The notes: a model not told the origin generated them from the sequence alone. A DNA stretch of 64,000 bases from CATQHW01 sp965243545 (GCA_965243545.1 OZ251573.1:1736001-1800000); one strand, 5' to 3'. Positions 22,629 to 32,845 are shown, counted from the stretch's first letter. Translations and numbers: made by a program.

Positions 22629-25580
22629 ATGAGTGATACGCGGCTGATTGAGCGGTGGCTGCCGATCGGGGCGCTCGGTATCGAGAGTATCCGGGAGCGG
22701 ACGCCGATGACGCCGTTTCCGGCGCCGAACCGGTTGCACGTCTGGTGGGCTCGGCGGCCACTGGTGGCGGCGCGGGCGGCGGTGCTGGCATCGCTGCTGC
22801 CGGCGGACGCGGACCGGGAGCGGTTTCTGCGTGTGTGCGGTATTCACGGCGATCCGGTGGCCACGCGGCGCAGGATCGATGCGGCCAAGCGGTCGGGGAA
22901 GCATCTCGGAGCGAATCCGTACGGCTACAAGCGCGCGTTCTCCTATCTCCCCGACGAAGCGGACGCGAAGTGGGTCGAGACTAATCTGGGGGAATCGCCG
23001 GCGTCCTATTCGATACTGGACCCGACGGCCGGCGGCGGCAGCATCCCGTTCGAGATCGAGCGGCTCGGCGCCGCGACGCTCGCCAATGACTTGAACCCGG
23101 TGGCGGCGCTGCTGCTGGAGGCGACGGTGGATTGGCCGCGGCGCCACGGGGCGGCGGTGCTGCAGGAATTCGAGAAGTTGGCGTCCGACTTCATCCGGCG
23201 GGCGGAGCCGAAGTACGCGGGGGTGTTTCCGGCGGAAGCGGAAGGGGTGAGGGTCGAAGGGTATCTGTGGGCGCGGACGATCACCTGCCCGTATTGCGAG
23301 GGGCTGGTGCCGCTGGCGCCGAATTGGCGGCTGGCGCCGGACGGGACGGGGGTGCGGCTGGAGCCTGATCTCGGCGGCGGGCCGGGAGAGGCGGGAAGGG
23401 TGTGCGGGTTCCACATCGTGCGGGAGGCGCGGGAGCAGTCGGAAGGGACGGTGGCGCGCGGGCGGGCGGCCTGTCCGTGGCCGGATTGCCGTCGGGTGAT
23501 CGGCGGGGAGGAGATCAAGGCGCAGGCGCAGGCCGGGCGGATGGGCGAGCAACTGTTCGCCGTGGTCTACAAGGAACGGGTGATCACCGAGACGAAGACC
23601 GGCCGCCGGCGCGAGAAGTGGGTGCGCCGCTACCGCGCGCCGCGCCCGGAGGATGATAACTCGGCGGCCATAGCGGAACGGCTGGAAGAGAAGTTGCCGG
23701 AGTGGGAGGCGTACAACCTGATCCCCACCGAGCAGATCCCCGACGGCACCAAGACAAGCGAGCCGCTCCGCTACGGGATGCGGCGTTGGCGGGATCTGTT
23801 CTCGCCCCGGCAGTTGCTGTGCCACTGCACGGGCGTGGAAGTGTACCGGGAGCTCCTCGAAGCCGACCGCGCGGCCGGCGCGCTGTCTCCGCTACGGCAG
23901 GCGGCCTACGGCTACCTGGCCCTGATGCTGGACAAGACCCGTGACTACAACTCCCGCATGACCCGCTGGCACGTCGGGCGGGAGGTTATGGCCAATACGT
24001 TCGATCGGCACGATTTCTCCTTCAAGTGGTCCTATGCTGAGATGGTGCCGCTCATCACCGGACTCGGCTACGACTGGGCGATCCGCCAGACCGCCAAGTG
24101 CATCGGCGAACTGGTCACCCTGGTCCGCCCCGGGGCCGACGCCGGCGCCCTGTTCCCGGACGCCGAGACGCCCCGCCCGCCGGTGACCATCACCTGCAAG
24201 TCCGGGGACGCCCTCGACCACGTCGCCGCGGGCAGCATCGACGCCGTGGTGATGGACCCTCCCTACTACGACAACGTGATGTACGCCGAGCTGTCCGACT
24301 TCTTCTACGTCTGGCTCAAGCGCACCGCCGGCCAGGTCTTTCCAGAGCTGTTCCGCCTCCGCCTCACCGACAAGGAACAGGAGGCGGTCGCCAACCCGGC
24401 GCGGTTTCGGGGCGAAACCGGGGCCGGCGGCGCGGGCGCGCGGGCGCTCGCCGGGCGCGACTACCAGGAGCGGATGCAGTGGATCTTCGAGGAGATGCGG
24501 CGCGTGCTGAAGCCGAACGGGGTGATGACCTTGATGTTCACGCACAAGGCGACCGGCGCCTGGGACGCGCTCACCGGAGGGCTGATGGAGGCGGGGTTCG
24601 CCATCACGGCGTCATGGCCGATCAACACCGAGGCGGAGGGGAGCCTGCACGTGCGCAACAAGGCGGCGGCGAACAGCACGATCTTCCTCGCCTGCCGCCC
24701 GCGCACCGCCGAGCGCCAACCGGACGCAGAAAACGTGTACTGGGAGGACATCGAGCCCCGCGTAGCGGACGCGGTGCGGGAGCGGGTAGCCGAGTACCAG
24801 GCGGCCGGCATCCGCGGCGTCGATCTGTACCTGGCGTGCTTCGGCCCTGCCCTGGAAGAATTCTCCCGGCACTGGCCGTTGACGCGCGGCCGGCCGCGCC
24901 CGAAGCCGCAGGAGGAAGGCCGGCGGCGGGGCCGGCAGCCCGAGCTCTTGGAGGAGCCGCCCGGCCTCTACGAGGTCACCCCGGAGGACGTGCTGGACAC
25001 GGCGCGGCGGGAAGTGAAGCGCTGGCGGCTGGAGCAACTGACGCACCGGCGGGCGAACGCCGATCTCGATCCGCCCACGGCGTTCTTCGTGCTGGCGTGG
25101 GACGCCTTCGACGCGCCGGCGTTCGCCTACGACGAGGCGCTGCGGCTGGCGCGGGCGGTGGGAGTGGACCTGGACCGGGAGATAGTGGGCCGGCTGGCGG
25201 AGAAGAAGGGCAGCGAGCTGCGGCTGTGGGACTCGGCCCGGCGCGCGGCGGCCGGCACGCTTGGGCCAAAGGACGGCTCGCGCGGGATGATCGACGTTCT
25301 GCACCGCGCCGCCGACCTGGGGCGCACCGGCACGCTGGCGGACGCGCGGGACATGCTGAATGAAAACCTCGGAGCGCGGGAGCGGTCATTTCTGGCGGCG
25401 CTGGAAGCGGTGCTGGAGGTACTGCCGGTGACCAGCCACTGGACCAAGATCGAGCTGCCGAGCGAGGCGGCGCCCGCCGGCGACGACTTCGAGGCGCTGT
25501 ACCATCTGATGCGGCTGGCGTACGGCGACCGCATCGACGAACCGGAGCAACTCAAGCTGTGGCAGACCGACGCCGCCTGA
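22629..25580 (+). CDS. DUF1156-type DNA adenine methylase with zinc ribbon
   Basis: This 983-residue protein matches the large adenine-specific methylase family with an N-terminal DUF1156 (COG1743). The start contains ERWLPIGALGIESIRERTP and NRLHVWWARRPLVAARA. The SAM-binding motif I is DPTAGGGSIPFEIERLG near residue 137. Cys pairs for a zinc ribbon follow (CPYC near 220; CPWPDC near 280). The catalytic DPPY box is MDPPYYDNVMYAEL near residue 542, followed by RVLKPNGVMTLMFTHK. The expected role is N6-adenine methylation of DNA. No restriction subunit, helicase or DUF499-type ATPase lies next to it, so it looks like an orphan. Next to it is a convergent Rpn-type nuclease gene. The 108-base gap before it holds nothing recognisable. 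Confidence 0.88.
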   Translation: MSDTRLIERWLPIGALGIESIRERTPMTPFPAPNRLHVWWARRPLVAARAAVLASLLPADADRERFLRVCGIHGDPVATRRRIDAAKRSGKHLGANPYGYKRAFSYLPDEADAKWVETNLGESPASYSILDPTAGGGSIPFEIERLGAATLANDLNPVAALLLEATVDWPRRHGAAVLQEFEKLASDFIRRAEPKYAGVFPAEAEGVRVEGYLWARTITCPYCEGLVPLAPNWRLAPDGTGVRLEPDLGGGPGEAGRVCGFHIVREAREQSEGTVARGRAACPWPDCRRVIGGEEIKAQAQAGRMGEQLFAVVYKERVITETKTGRRREKWVRRYRAPRPEDDNSAAIAERLEEKLPEWEAYNLIPTEQIPDGTKTSEPLRYGMRRWRDLFSPRQLLCHCTGVEVYRELLEADRAAGALSPLRQAAYGYLALMLDKTRDYNSRMTRWHVGREVMANTFDRHDFSFKWSYAEMVPLITGLGYDWAIRQTAKCIGELVTLVRPGADAGALFPDAETPRPPVTITCKSGDALDHVAAGSIDAVVMDPPYYDNVMYAELSDFFYVWLKRTAGQVFPELFRLRLTDKEQEAVANPARFRGETGAGGAGARALAGRDYQERMQWIFEEMRRVLKPNGVMTLMFTHKATGAWDALTGGLMEAGFAITASWPINTEAEGSLHVRNKAAANSTIFLACRPRTAERQPDAENVYWEDIEPRVADAVRERVAEYQAAGIRGVDLYLACFGPALEEFSRHWPLTRGRPRPKPQEEGRRRGRQPELLEEPPGLYEVTPEDVLDTARREVKRWRLEQLTHRRANADLDPPTAFFVLAWDAFDAPAFAYDEALRLARAVGVDLDREIVGRLAEKKGSELRLWDSARRAAAGTLGPKDGSRGMIDVLHRAADLGRTGTLADARDMLNENLGARERSFLAALEAVLEVLPVTSHWTKIELPSEAAPAGDDFEALYHLMRLAYGDRIDEPEQLKLWQTDAA

Positions 25581-25630
25581 CCGCTCCGGCGGCCTCCCGC
25601 GTAACTCCTCCGGTCGGATCCCGCCGCCGA

Positions 25631-26662
25631 CTATTGCTCGGCCGCCTCACCAACGGCGGAGTCCGGTTGCTGCCTGAGCCGCCGGAACTCGGCCTCGTCG
25701 ATTCCCGTGGCAGCTGCAATCGTCGACCATGGGACATCTCGGCCCAGAAGTCCCATGATGGTACGCAATACGCCTTCCTCGCGACCCTTCCGTAGGCCTT
25801 CCTGGCGGCCTTCCTGACGGCCTTCCTGGCGGCCTTCCTGGCGGCCCTTCTGCAGGGCCTCCTGCTCCACCACTTCGGCGTAGGCTTCTATCATGCCTCG
25901 CGTATCGGTCATCACTTCTTCTCCTCCCGGCACGTCGCGCCGTACCGCTTCCGCGAATCGGTTCCAGCGCTCCGGAGCCTTCGTCGTCGCCGCCGCCACG
26001 TACACCACGAACTGACGCAACTCGTCGATGGCCCCGTCCTGCCCCATCATCTCGGCCAGCAGCAGCACCAACCGCCGCAGCAGCTCCGAGCTTTCCCGGG
26101 CCGCGGCCATCAGCGCCAGTTGCGCGCTACGGCCGCGCACCGCTCCGCGCAGGTCCTCCGGCCGCGCCTGCGTCTGGTCGAGCAGCAGATGCGCGTAGCG
26201 CGGCACCGCCGGCCAATCGCGCACCGCCGGAGCAAACAGTTCTGCGAACTCGCGCGCCGGTGTCCAGCCGCCGCGTCTGCCCTGATACAGCACCAGCGGG
26301 ACGATCGGGCGCAGGTACTCTTCGTCCTTGCGCTGCCGGCGATCCTCTTCCCAGATTCTGATACTGTACTTCAGCAGTCGCAGCCGTAACCAGTGGTCGG
26401 CGGTGGACTGATGCTCAAGCAGGACGTACAGCCACGCCGGCGCGCGGTCTGACTTGCGCCGCACCTCGAACAACAGGTCCGATTCGCTGTCGCGCAGCCA
26501 GCTGTCGATGAAGCTGCGGTCGCGCCGCTTCAGGGTGGACCAGATCAAGGCGTTGGTGATCGGCTGCGGCAGGTTGGCGCGGAGCAGGGCGGCGGCTTCG
26601 GCCTCGTCGCGGAAGACGGAGCGGAACAGGTGATCGTGGGGCTTGGCGACCTCGCCGGCCAT
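25631..26662 (-). CDS. Rpn/YhgA-like recombination-promoting nuclease family protein
   Basis: From the Met at 26662 (MAGEVAKPHDHLFRSVF) this is 343 residues. The N-terminal PD-(D/E)XK nuclease domain shows SDLLFEVRRK and YVLLEHQSTAD, the D...ExQ catalytic pattern of the Rpn/transposase_31 family. The family is DNA-cleaving in vitro and linked to RecA-independent recombination. PIVPLVLYQGRRGGWTP is also typical. Near the C-terminus is a Gly-Arg-Gln-Glu repeat (four GRQE units plus related KG.E), encoded by a 12-base tandem repeat around 25796-25850. An upstream Met at 26704 is possible, but the family begins at the chosen one. It converges on the methylase gene. Confidence 0.85.
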   Translation of the reverse strand: MAGEVAKPHDHLFRSVFRDEAEAAALLRANLPQPITNALIWSTLKRRDRSFIDSWLRDSESDLLFEVRRKSDRAPAWLYVLLEHQSTADHWLRLRLLKYSIRIWEEDRRQRKDEEYLRPIVPLVLYQGRRGGWTPAREFAELFAPAVRDWPAVPRYAHLLLDQTQARPEDLRGAVRGRSAQLALMAAARESSELLRRLVLLLAEMMGQDGAIDELRQFVVYVAAATTKAPERWNRFAEAVRRDVPGGEEVMTDTRGMIEAYAEVVEQEALQKGRQEGRQEGRQEGRQEGLRKGREEGVLRTIMGLLGRDVPWSTIAAATGIDEAEFRRLRQQPDSAVGEAAEQ

Positions 26663-26789
26663 GACTTGACGGTAACGGTACTGTCTCACGGGGAGGGCTG
26701 TCAATCACGCGGCGCGTTCGCGGCTTCGATCACCGCGTCGCGTCGTGATCAACCGGTGACGCCGCCTGACCGCTCCGCCGGCGCCGCGG

Positions 26790-26819
26790 TTGACCGCCGC
26801 GGCGCCCATACCGTAGAAT
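26790..26819 (+). promoter_or_regulatory. Candidate recA promoter
   Basis: TTGACC (26790-26795), an 18-base spacer and TAGAAT (26814-26819) give five of six matches in each box. Transcription would start near 26826, leaving a leader of roughly 137 bases before recA. I looked for a LexA operator around it and saw no clear palindrome, though spirochaete LexA sites are not well defined. GGAAGGAG just before the recA ATG is a strong ribosome-binding site. Confidence 0.5.
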
Positions 26820-26962
26820 GCCGGCAGCTGGGAGGAGTATCGGCGGACCATCGACGCCGTTCCATGCGACCGATTAGAAGCGCTGCCGCCGCACGGTGCC
26901 TATCTGTCTGCGAGAGAGTCATTCGCGGACCGGGCACGGACCCGGGGAAGGAGTAAGCACAC

Positions 26963-28126
<1,164 letters not shown>

Positions 28127-28206
28127 CGGCCGGCCCGAAGCCGCTCTTCCGGGGAGGGGAGGGAGCGATCACCGATCAAAGAGACGCCGGGGATGCCGGC
28201 GGCGGG

Positions 28207-28923
28207 ATGCACTACCGGCTCGACGACTTCGACGGGCCGCTCGATCTGCTGCTCCACTTGGTGCGGAGCGCTCAGATCAACGTCTGGAACATCCCGATCG
28301 CCCGCATCACCGAACAGTACCTGGCGATCCTGGACGCATCGCCGGCGATCGACCTGGACCGGGCCACCGACTTCTACCGGATGGCGGCGGCCCTGCTCCA
28401 CATCAAGTCGCGGATGCTGCTGCCGGTCGGTAGCGCCTCCGGGCAGACCGAAGACGAAGACCCGCGCGCGGAGCTCGTCGAGCAACTGATCGAATACCGG
28501 CGGCTGCGCATGCTCGGCGACGTGCTGGCCGACCGGTTCGCGCCGCGCGAGTGGAATATCGCGCCGGAGCGCCGCATCCACGCGGCGCAGGAGGCGTTGG
28601 AGGAAGAAGACGATGACGACGACGCGGCGGAGCCGGGCGGATCGATCGACGAGCTGTTGGATGTCTACCGGGAGCTGCGGTCCGGGATCGCCGAGGCGCT
28701 GCCGTTCGACCTGGACGATGCGGTGACGGTGGCGGAAAAGGTGACGCTGCTGCACGAGCGGCTGGCGCGCCGGACGCGGGTGACCTTCGACGCGCTGGTG
28801 CGGGCCGGTTCGGCCGTGGAGCTGGTCTGCGTGCTGCTGGCCATCCTGGAGGTCGTGAAGGCCGGCAGCGCCCGCGTCATGCAGAGCGCGCCGTTCGCGG
28901 CGATCGTGCTGGCGCCGCGATGA
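28207..28923 (+). CDS. scpA: Segregation and condensation protein A
   Basis: This 238-residue kleisin links the SMC heads in the bacterial condensin. The start is diagnostic (YRLDDFDGPLDLLLHLVRSAQINVWNIPI), followed by ITEQYLAIL, FYRMAAALLHIKSRMLLP and LIEYRRLRM. A Glu/Asp-rich linker (EEEDDDDDAAEPGG) separates the N- and C-terminal binding domains. The C-terminal winged-helix part includes FDALVRAGSAVELVCVLLAILEVVKAG. The stop overlaps the scpB start (ATGA). Confidence 0.93.
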   Translation: MHYRLDDFDGPLDLLLHLVRSAQINVWNIPIARITEQYLAILDASPAIDLDRATDFYRMAAALLHIKSRMLLPVGSASGQTEDEDPRAELVEQLIEYRRLRMLGDVLADRFAPREWNIAPERRIHAAQEALEEEDDDDDAAEPGGSIDELLDVYRELRSGIAEALPFDLDDAVTVAEKVTLLHERLARRTRVTFDALVRAGSAVELVCVLLAILEVVKAGSARVMQSAPFAAIVLAPR

Positions 28924-29642
28924 CGCCCGCCGAACGGAACGGCCACGGGGCGCCCGCCGCACCGCCGGATACCGCGGCCGCCGTTCCGGCGCCCGCCGGA
29001 GCGGCGGCCGAGCACGCCACGCAGGTCGATGGGGCCGCGCAGGTCGATGGGGCCGAGACGGCTGACACCGCTGCGTCCAACACCGTTGGCTCCAACGGTG
29101 CGCAGCCGGAGGCGGTCAACGCGCCGGTCGTGGAAGCGGCGCTGCTGCTGGAAGGCCATCCGGCCACGCCGGCGCGGCTTTCGCGGATCACCGGCCTGCC
29201 GGCCGCGGCGGTCGAGCGCTGCCTGGCGGCGCTCCGCCGGCGGTACGCGGCGCCGGAGCACGGCCTGCAGATCACCCGCGTGGCGGACAGCTACTCCCTG
29301 GTGCCGAAGGCTGAGTTGTGGGAGCGGCTGCGCGGGCACTACGGCAACGGCGCCGGCAAACGGCTGTCGCGCGCCGCGATGGAGACGCTCACCATCGTCG
29401 CCTACCGGCAGCCGGTGACGCGCGGCCAGATCGAGGCGATGCGCGGCGTGTCGGCCGACGCGATGATCCGGTTGCTGAGCGATCGGCAGCTGATCCGCCC
29501 GGTCGGCCAGAAAGAGGACTCGATCGGCCGTCCGACCCTGTTCGGGACGACCAACCGCTTCCTGGAGACGTTCGGCCTGGAGACGATCGACGACCTGCCG
29601 AAGCTCGACCAGGTGGACCAGAGCCGGTTCCGGAAGACCTGA
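28920..29642 (+). CDS. scpB: Segregation and condensation protein B
   Basis: This 240-residue partner of ScpA has tandem winged helices. The core is VVEAALLLEGHPATPARLSRITGL, SYSLVPKAELWERLR, SRAAMETLTIVAYRQPVTRGQIEAMRGV, and GRPTLFGTTNRFLETFGL, all typical. The first 65 residues are an Ala/Pro/Thr-rich extension with a small repeat (TQVDGAAQVDGAET) that is not part of the family. The ATG overlaps the scpA stop. It ends one base before the next gene. Confidence 0.94.
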   Translation: MTPAERNGHGAPAAPPDTAAAVPAPAGAAAEHATQVDGAAQVDGAETADTAASNTVGSNGAQPEAVNAPVVEAALLLEGHPATPARLSRITGLPAAAVERCLAALRRRYAAPEHGLQITRVADSYSLVPKAELWERLRGHYGNGAGKRLSRAAMETLTIVAYRQPVTRGQIEAMRGVSADAMIRLLSDRQLIRPVGQKEDSIGRPTLFGTTNRFLETFGLETIDDLPKLDQVDQSRFRKT

Positions 29643-29643
29643 C

Positions 29644-30366
29644 GTGCGGCTCAACCGCTACCTGGCGCGCGGCGGAGCGGCTTCCCGCCGCGCGGCGGAC
29701 GGCCTGATCGCCGCCGGCCGCGTGACCGTGAACGGATCGACGGTGACCCGGCTCGGCGTCACCGTCGACGACGGCGACCGCGTCTGCCTGGACGGGAGCC
29801 CGGTGCGGGCGGGGACGCCGGGGCGCTACTTGGCGCTGCACAAGCCGTCCGGCTTCGTCTGCACGGCCCGGGACCCGCAAGGCCGGCGGCGCGCCGACGA
29901 GCTGGTGGCCGGCGCAGGGGAAGGCGGCGGCCTGTTCGGCGTCGGCCGGCTCGACTACCGGTCGAGCGGCCTGCTGCTGTTCACCGACGACGGCGCGTTC
30001 GCGTTGCGCGCCGCGCACCCTTCCTACGGCGTGGAAAAGGACTACTTGGTGCAGGCCGCCGGCGGCGCGGCGATCCCGGACGGCCTGCTGCGCCGGTACC
30101 GCGCCGGCGTGCGCATCGGCGGCGAGCGGTTCCGGCTGCGGCGCTACGCGCGTCGCGCCGCCGACCGGGTGCTCCTGACCTTGGCGACCGGCCGCAACCG
30201 CGAGATACGGCGGGTCTTCGCCGCCGCCGGCGTCGAACTGAGCCGCGTGCACCGCGTCCGCATCGGTCCCGTGCACCTGGGGCGGCTCGACGCGGGCCAT
30301 CACCGGCCGCTCGCCGCCGACGAGGTCGCATGGTTTCTGCAGCTCGCAAGACGGTCATCGCCATAG
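29644..30366 (+). CDS. RsuA/RluB-family pseudouridine synthase
   Basis: 240 residues. An S4 RNA-binding domain (LNRYLARGGAASRRAADGLIAAGRVTVNG) is followed by a pseudouridine synthase core with HKPSGFVCTARDP, the catalytic-Asp motif GRLDYRSSGLLLFTDDG, KDYLVQ, and TLATGRNREIRRVFAAAG. It isomerises a specific uridine in rRNA. RluB (23S) and RsuA (16S) cannot be told apart here, although the scpA-scpB-rlu order is common for RluB-like proteins. The start is GTG, one base after scpB. The end overlaps cmk by 37 bases. Confidence 0.9.
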   Translation: MRLNRYLARGGAASRRAADGLIAAGRVTVNGSTVTRLGVTVDDGDRVCLDGSPVRAGTPGRYLALHKPSGFVCTARDPQGRRRADELVAGAGEGGGLFGVGRLDYRSSGLLLFTDDGAFALRAAHPSYGVEKDYLVQAAGGAAIPDGLLRRYRAGVRIGGERFRLRRYARRAADRVLLTLATGRNREIRRVFAAAGVELSRVHRVRIGPVHLGRLDAGHHRPLAADEVAWFLQLARRSSP

Positions 30367-31001
30367 ACGGCCCGGCGGCGGCCGGAAAGTCGACCGCCGC
30401 CCGCTGTCTGGCCGGCCGCCTGGGGTTCCGGTACGTCAGTTCCGGTCAGCTCTACCGGGCGGCGACGGCGGTCGCCCTGCGCGCGTGCGGGGACCCGGCG
30501 GATGAGCGCGCAGTGGCCGCCGCGGTGCGGGCCGCCGGCTTGGCCGCAAGCGGGGACGGCGTCACGGCCGGCGGCCGGCCACTGCCGGGCCAGGCGCTGC
30601 GCGGCGCCGAGGTCGCCCGTTGGCTGGCCGTGCACACCGCCATGCGCTCGGTGCGGGCGTACGTCAACGCGCTGCTGCGCGCGGCGGCGGCGGCCGCGCC
30701 GTGCGTGATCGAGGGACGGGACATCGGCGCCGAAGTGTTCCCCGACGCCGAGGCCAAAGTGTTTCTGTCAGCGTCCGCGGCGGTGCGCGCCCGCCGCCGG
30801 CAGCGGCAGCAGGGCGGCGACCTGCAGGCGATCGCCGGCGCGATCGCCGCCCGCGACGCGGCCGACCGGGGCAAGGCGCAGGGCCGGCTGGCGCAGGCGG
30901 CCGACGCGGTGGCGGTCGACACCACGCACTTGACTACCGGCGACGTGTGTGACAGGCTTGAGGAAATCGTGCGGTGCAGGGCGTGTATTCGCGTGCGATA
31001 G
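30330..31001 (+). CDS. cmk: Cytidylate kinase
   Basis: This 223-residue kinase phosphorylates CMP/dCMP. The P-loop is IAIDGPAAAGKST, followed by LGFRYVSSGQLYRAA, where Ser replaces the usual D of DSGAMYR. VIEGRDIGAEVFPDAEAKVFLSAS and the LID/C-terminal pattern ARDAADRGKAQGRLAQAADAVAVDTTHL are intact apart from the conserved DxxRxxxPL part, which reads DRGKAQGRL. The gene begins inside the pseudouridine synthase gene. rpsA follows, the familiar cmk-rpsA neighbourhood. Confidence 0.92.
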   Translation: MVSAARKTVIAIDGPAAAGKSTAARCLAGRLGFRYVSSGQLYRAATAVALRACGDPADERAVAAAVRAAGLAASGDGVTAGGRPLPGQALRGAEVARWLAVHTAMRSVRAYVNALLRAAAAAAPCVIEGRDIGAEVFPDAEAKVFLSASAAVRARRRQRQQGGDLQAIAGAIAARDAADRGKAQGRLAQAADAVAVDTTHLTTGDVCDRLEEIVRCRACIRVR

Positions 31002-31012
31002 GGGTATCGCGC
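30993..31012 (+). terminator. Possible stem-loop at the end of cmk
   Basis: GTGCGATA, a GGGG loop and TATCGCGC form an 8-bp stem (one G-U) that spans the cmk stop codon. ATTCTCTT follows, so a weak U-rich tract is present. It could partly terminate cmk transcription or protect the rpsA message. The rest of the 96-base gap before rpsA holds a 20-codon frame (31039-31101) that ends across the rpsA start. Confidence 0.35.
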
Positions 31013-31097
31013 ATTCTCTTGTGGACCTTCGTCACGACATGCGCCACACTGATCCCTTATCGCGCGATGGCGCCTTCGGGCCGCAGCGAGCAATCTG

Positions 31098-32795
31098 GTG
31101 AGTGATAGAGACGAACAGGGAAGAGCCGGCGCCGATGAAGGCAGCCTGCAGCAACAGTACGTAAACTCGTTTCAGCCGGTCGAGGAAGGCCAGCTGCTCA
31201 ACGGGACGGTGGTCGAAGTGGGGCAGGAGCGGATCTACATCGACGTCGGTCTGAAGTCCGAAGGCCGCGTTCCGGCCGCGGAGTTCACGGACGTGCCGGA
31301 AGTGGGGCAGTCGGTCGAGGTGGTCCTGCTGCGCAAGGAGAGCCGCTCCGGCGAGGTGATCGTCTCCCGCCGCAAGGCGGAGGAGCAGCTGCTGTGGCGC
31401 ACGCTCAAGGCGGCCGCCGAGCAGCGCACGCCGGTCCAGGGGATCATCCGCCGCAAGATCAAGGGCGGCTACGAAGTCGACCTGGGCGCCGGCACGCGGG
31501 CGTTCATGCCGTTCTCCAAAGTCGACATCATGCGCGTCCGCAATGAGGACGACTACCTCAACCTGCAGACGTCGTTCTTCGTCGAACAGCTGGTCAGCAA
31601 GGGGCGCGCCAACGTCGTGGTCAACCGTCGCGACTGGCTGGAGCAGGAGATCAAGAACCGGCGGGAGCAGTTCTACACGCACGCCGAGGTCGGCGACGTG
31701 GTCGAAGGGACCGTCAAGTCGTTCACCTCCTTCGGAGCGTTCGTCGACCTGGGCGGGTTCGACGGCTTGCTGCACGTCAACGACATGCGCTGGGGACACG
31801 TCGCGTCTCCCCGCGACCTGGTCGAGATCGGCCAGCAGCTCACCGCCAAGATCATCCGCCTCGACCGGGAAACCCAGAAGGTGAACCTCAGCCTCAAGCA
31901 CTTCACCGAGGATCCCTGGACGACCTTCGAAGAGCGGTTCCAGGTCGGCGACACCGTGCACGGCGCCGTCACCAAGCTGACCGACTTCGGGGCGTTCGTG
32001 GCGATCGCCGACGGCATCGAGGGGCTGGTGCACGTCTCCGACCTGTCGTGGGTGAAGCGCGTGCGCCATCCCAAGGAGATTCTGGCCCCCGGTGACGAGA
32101 TGGAGGTGAAGATCCTCGCCTACGACCTGGAGCACGCCAAGCTGTCGCTCGGCCTCAAGCAGCTCCTGGCCAATCCGTGGGACGAGGTGCCGGAGCGGTA
32201 CCCGGTCGGCCGGCGCATCACCGCCCGCGTCAGCAACCTGGTCAGCTTCGGCGCGTTTCTCAACATTGAAGACGAGATCGACGGGTTGCTCCACGTGGAG
32301 GACATGTCCTGGACCGAGCGCGTCGCCGACCCGTCGACGGTCGTCAAGGTCGGGGACGAGATCGAGGTGATGGTGCTCCACGTCGACCCGCGCCAACGGC
32401 GCATCAAGCTCGGCTTGAAGCAGCTCTCCGAGGATCCGTGGACGACGCTGGCGCGCGCCTACAAGAAAGGCGCGCAGATCAACGGCACGGTGAGCCGCAA
32501 GGCCGACTTCGGCGTCTTCGTGACGGTCGAAGGCGACCTGGAAGGGCTGATCAGCAAGAACCACCTCACCACCGGGGACACGTCGTTCGAGGAGGCGTCC
32601 AACGCGCTCAAGATCGGCGACCCGATCCAGGCGCTCGTGCTGGAGATCAATCCGCAGAGCCAGCGCTTGGCGCTGTCGGTGCGCGAGCTGCGGCGGCGGC
32701 AGGTGCGCGCCGATCTGCTGCGCTACGCGCATTCCGACGGGAGCGACGACACCGTGCCGCTGGGCGACCTGCTGCGCCGCAAGAACTCGGGATAA
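31098..32795 (+). CDS. rpsA: 30S ribosomal protein S1
   Basis: 565 residues with six S1 RNA-binding repeats. Domains 1 and 2 (EGQLLNGTVVEVGQERIYIDVG; GIIRRKIKGGYEVDLGAG) are the ribosome-binding, diverged type. Domains 3-6 carry the classical pattern, for example VVEGTVKSFTSFGAFVDLGG and GAVTKLTDFGAFVAIADG, with DEIDGLLHVEDMSW in domain 5. S1 brings mRNAs to the 30S subunit. The start is a GTG with no convincing Shine-Dalgarno sequence, as often seen for rpsA. Six domains and 565 residues match the full-length proteobacterial form. Confidence 0.95.
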   Translation: MSDRDEQGRAGADEGSLQQQYVNSFQPVEEGQLLNGTVVEVGQERIYIDVGLKSEGRVPAAEFTDVPEVGQSVEVVLLRKESRSGEVIVSRRKAEEQLLWRTLKAAAEQRTPVQGIIRRKIKGGYEVDLGAGTRAFMPFSKVDIMRVRNEDDYLNLQTSFFVEQLVSKGRANVVVNRRDWLEQEIKNRREQFYTHAEVGDVVEGTVKSFTSFGAFVDLGGFDGLLHVNDMRWGHVASPRDLVEIGQQLTAKIIRLDRETQKVNLSLKHFTEDPWTTFEERFQVGDTVHGAVTKLTDFGAFVAIADGIEGLVHVSDLSWVKRVRHPKEILAPGDEMEVKILAYDLEHAKLSLGLKQLLANPWDEVPERYPVGRRITARVSNLVSFGAFLNIEDEIDGLLHVEDMSWTERVADPSTVVKVGDEIEVMVLHVDPRQRRIKLGLKQLSEDPWTTLARAYKKGAQINGTVSRKADFGVFVTVEGDLEGLISKNHLTTGDTSFEEASNALKIGDPIQALVLEINPQSQRLALSVRELRRRQVRADLLRYAHSDGSDDTVPLGDLLRRKNSG

Positions 32796-32845
32796 CTGCG
32801 CGCCCGGCTGCCTCCTGAGCATGTTGCAGCGCCTTGCCATTCCCG

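Noticed and set aside
21091..23825. Long antisense frames through the tandem array (RHFATHVRHFA-type repeats)
   Set aside because: They arise from the repeated coil codons read backwards; the plus-strand genes have a membrane helix, start context and paralogous conservation.
22629..26662. A complete BREX, DISARM or DUF499-type defence system
   Set aside because: Only the methylase and an Rpn-like protein are present; none of the ATPase, helicase, phospholipase-like or phosphatase genes that define those systems is in the window.
26663..26962. SOS box in front of recA
   Set aside because: No convincing palindromic LexA site could be seen; only the promoter is reported.
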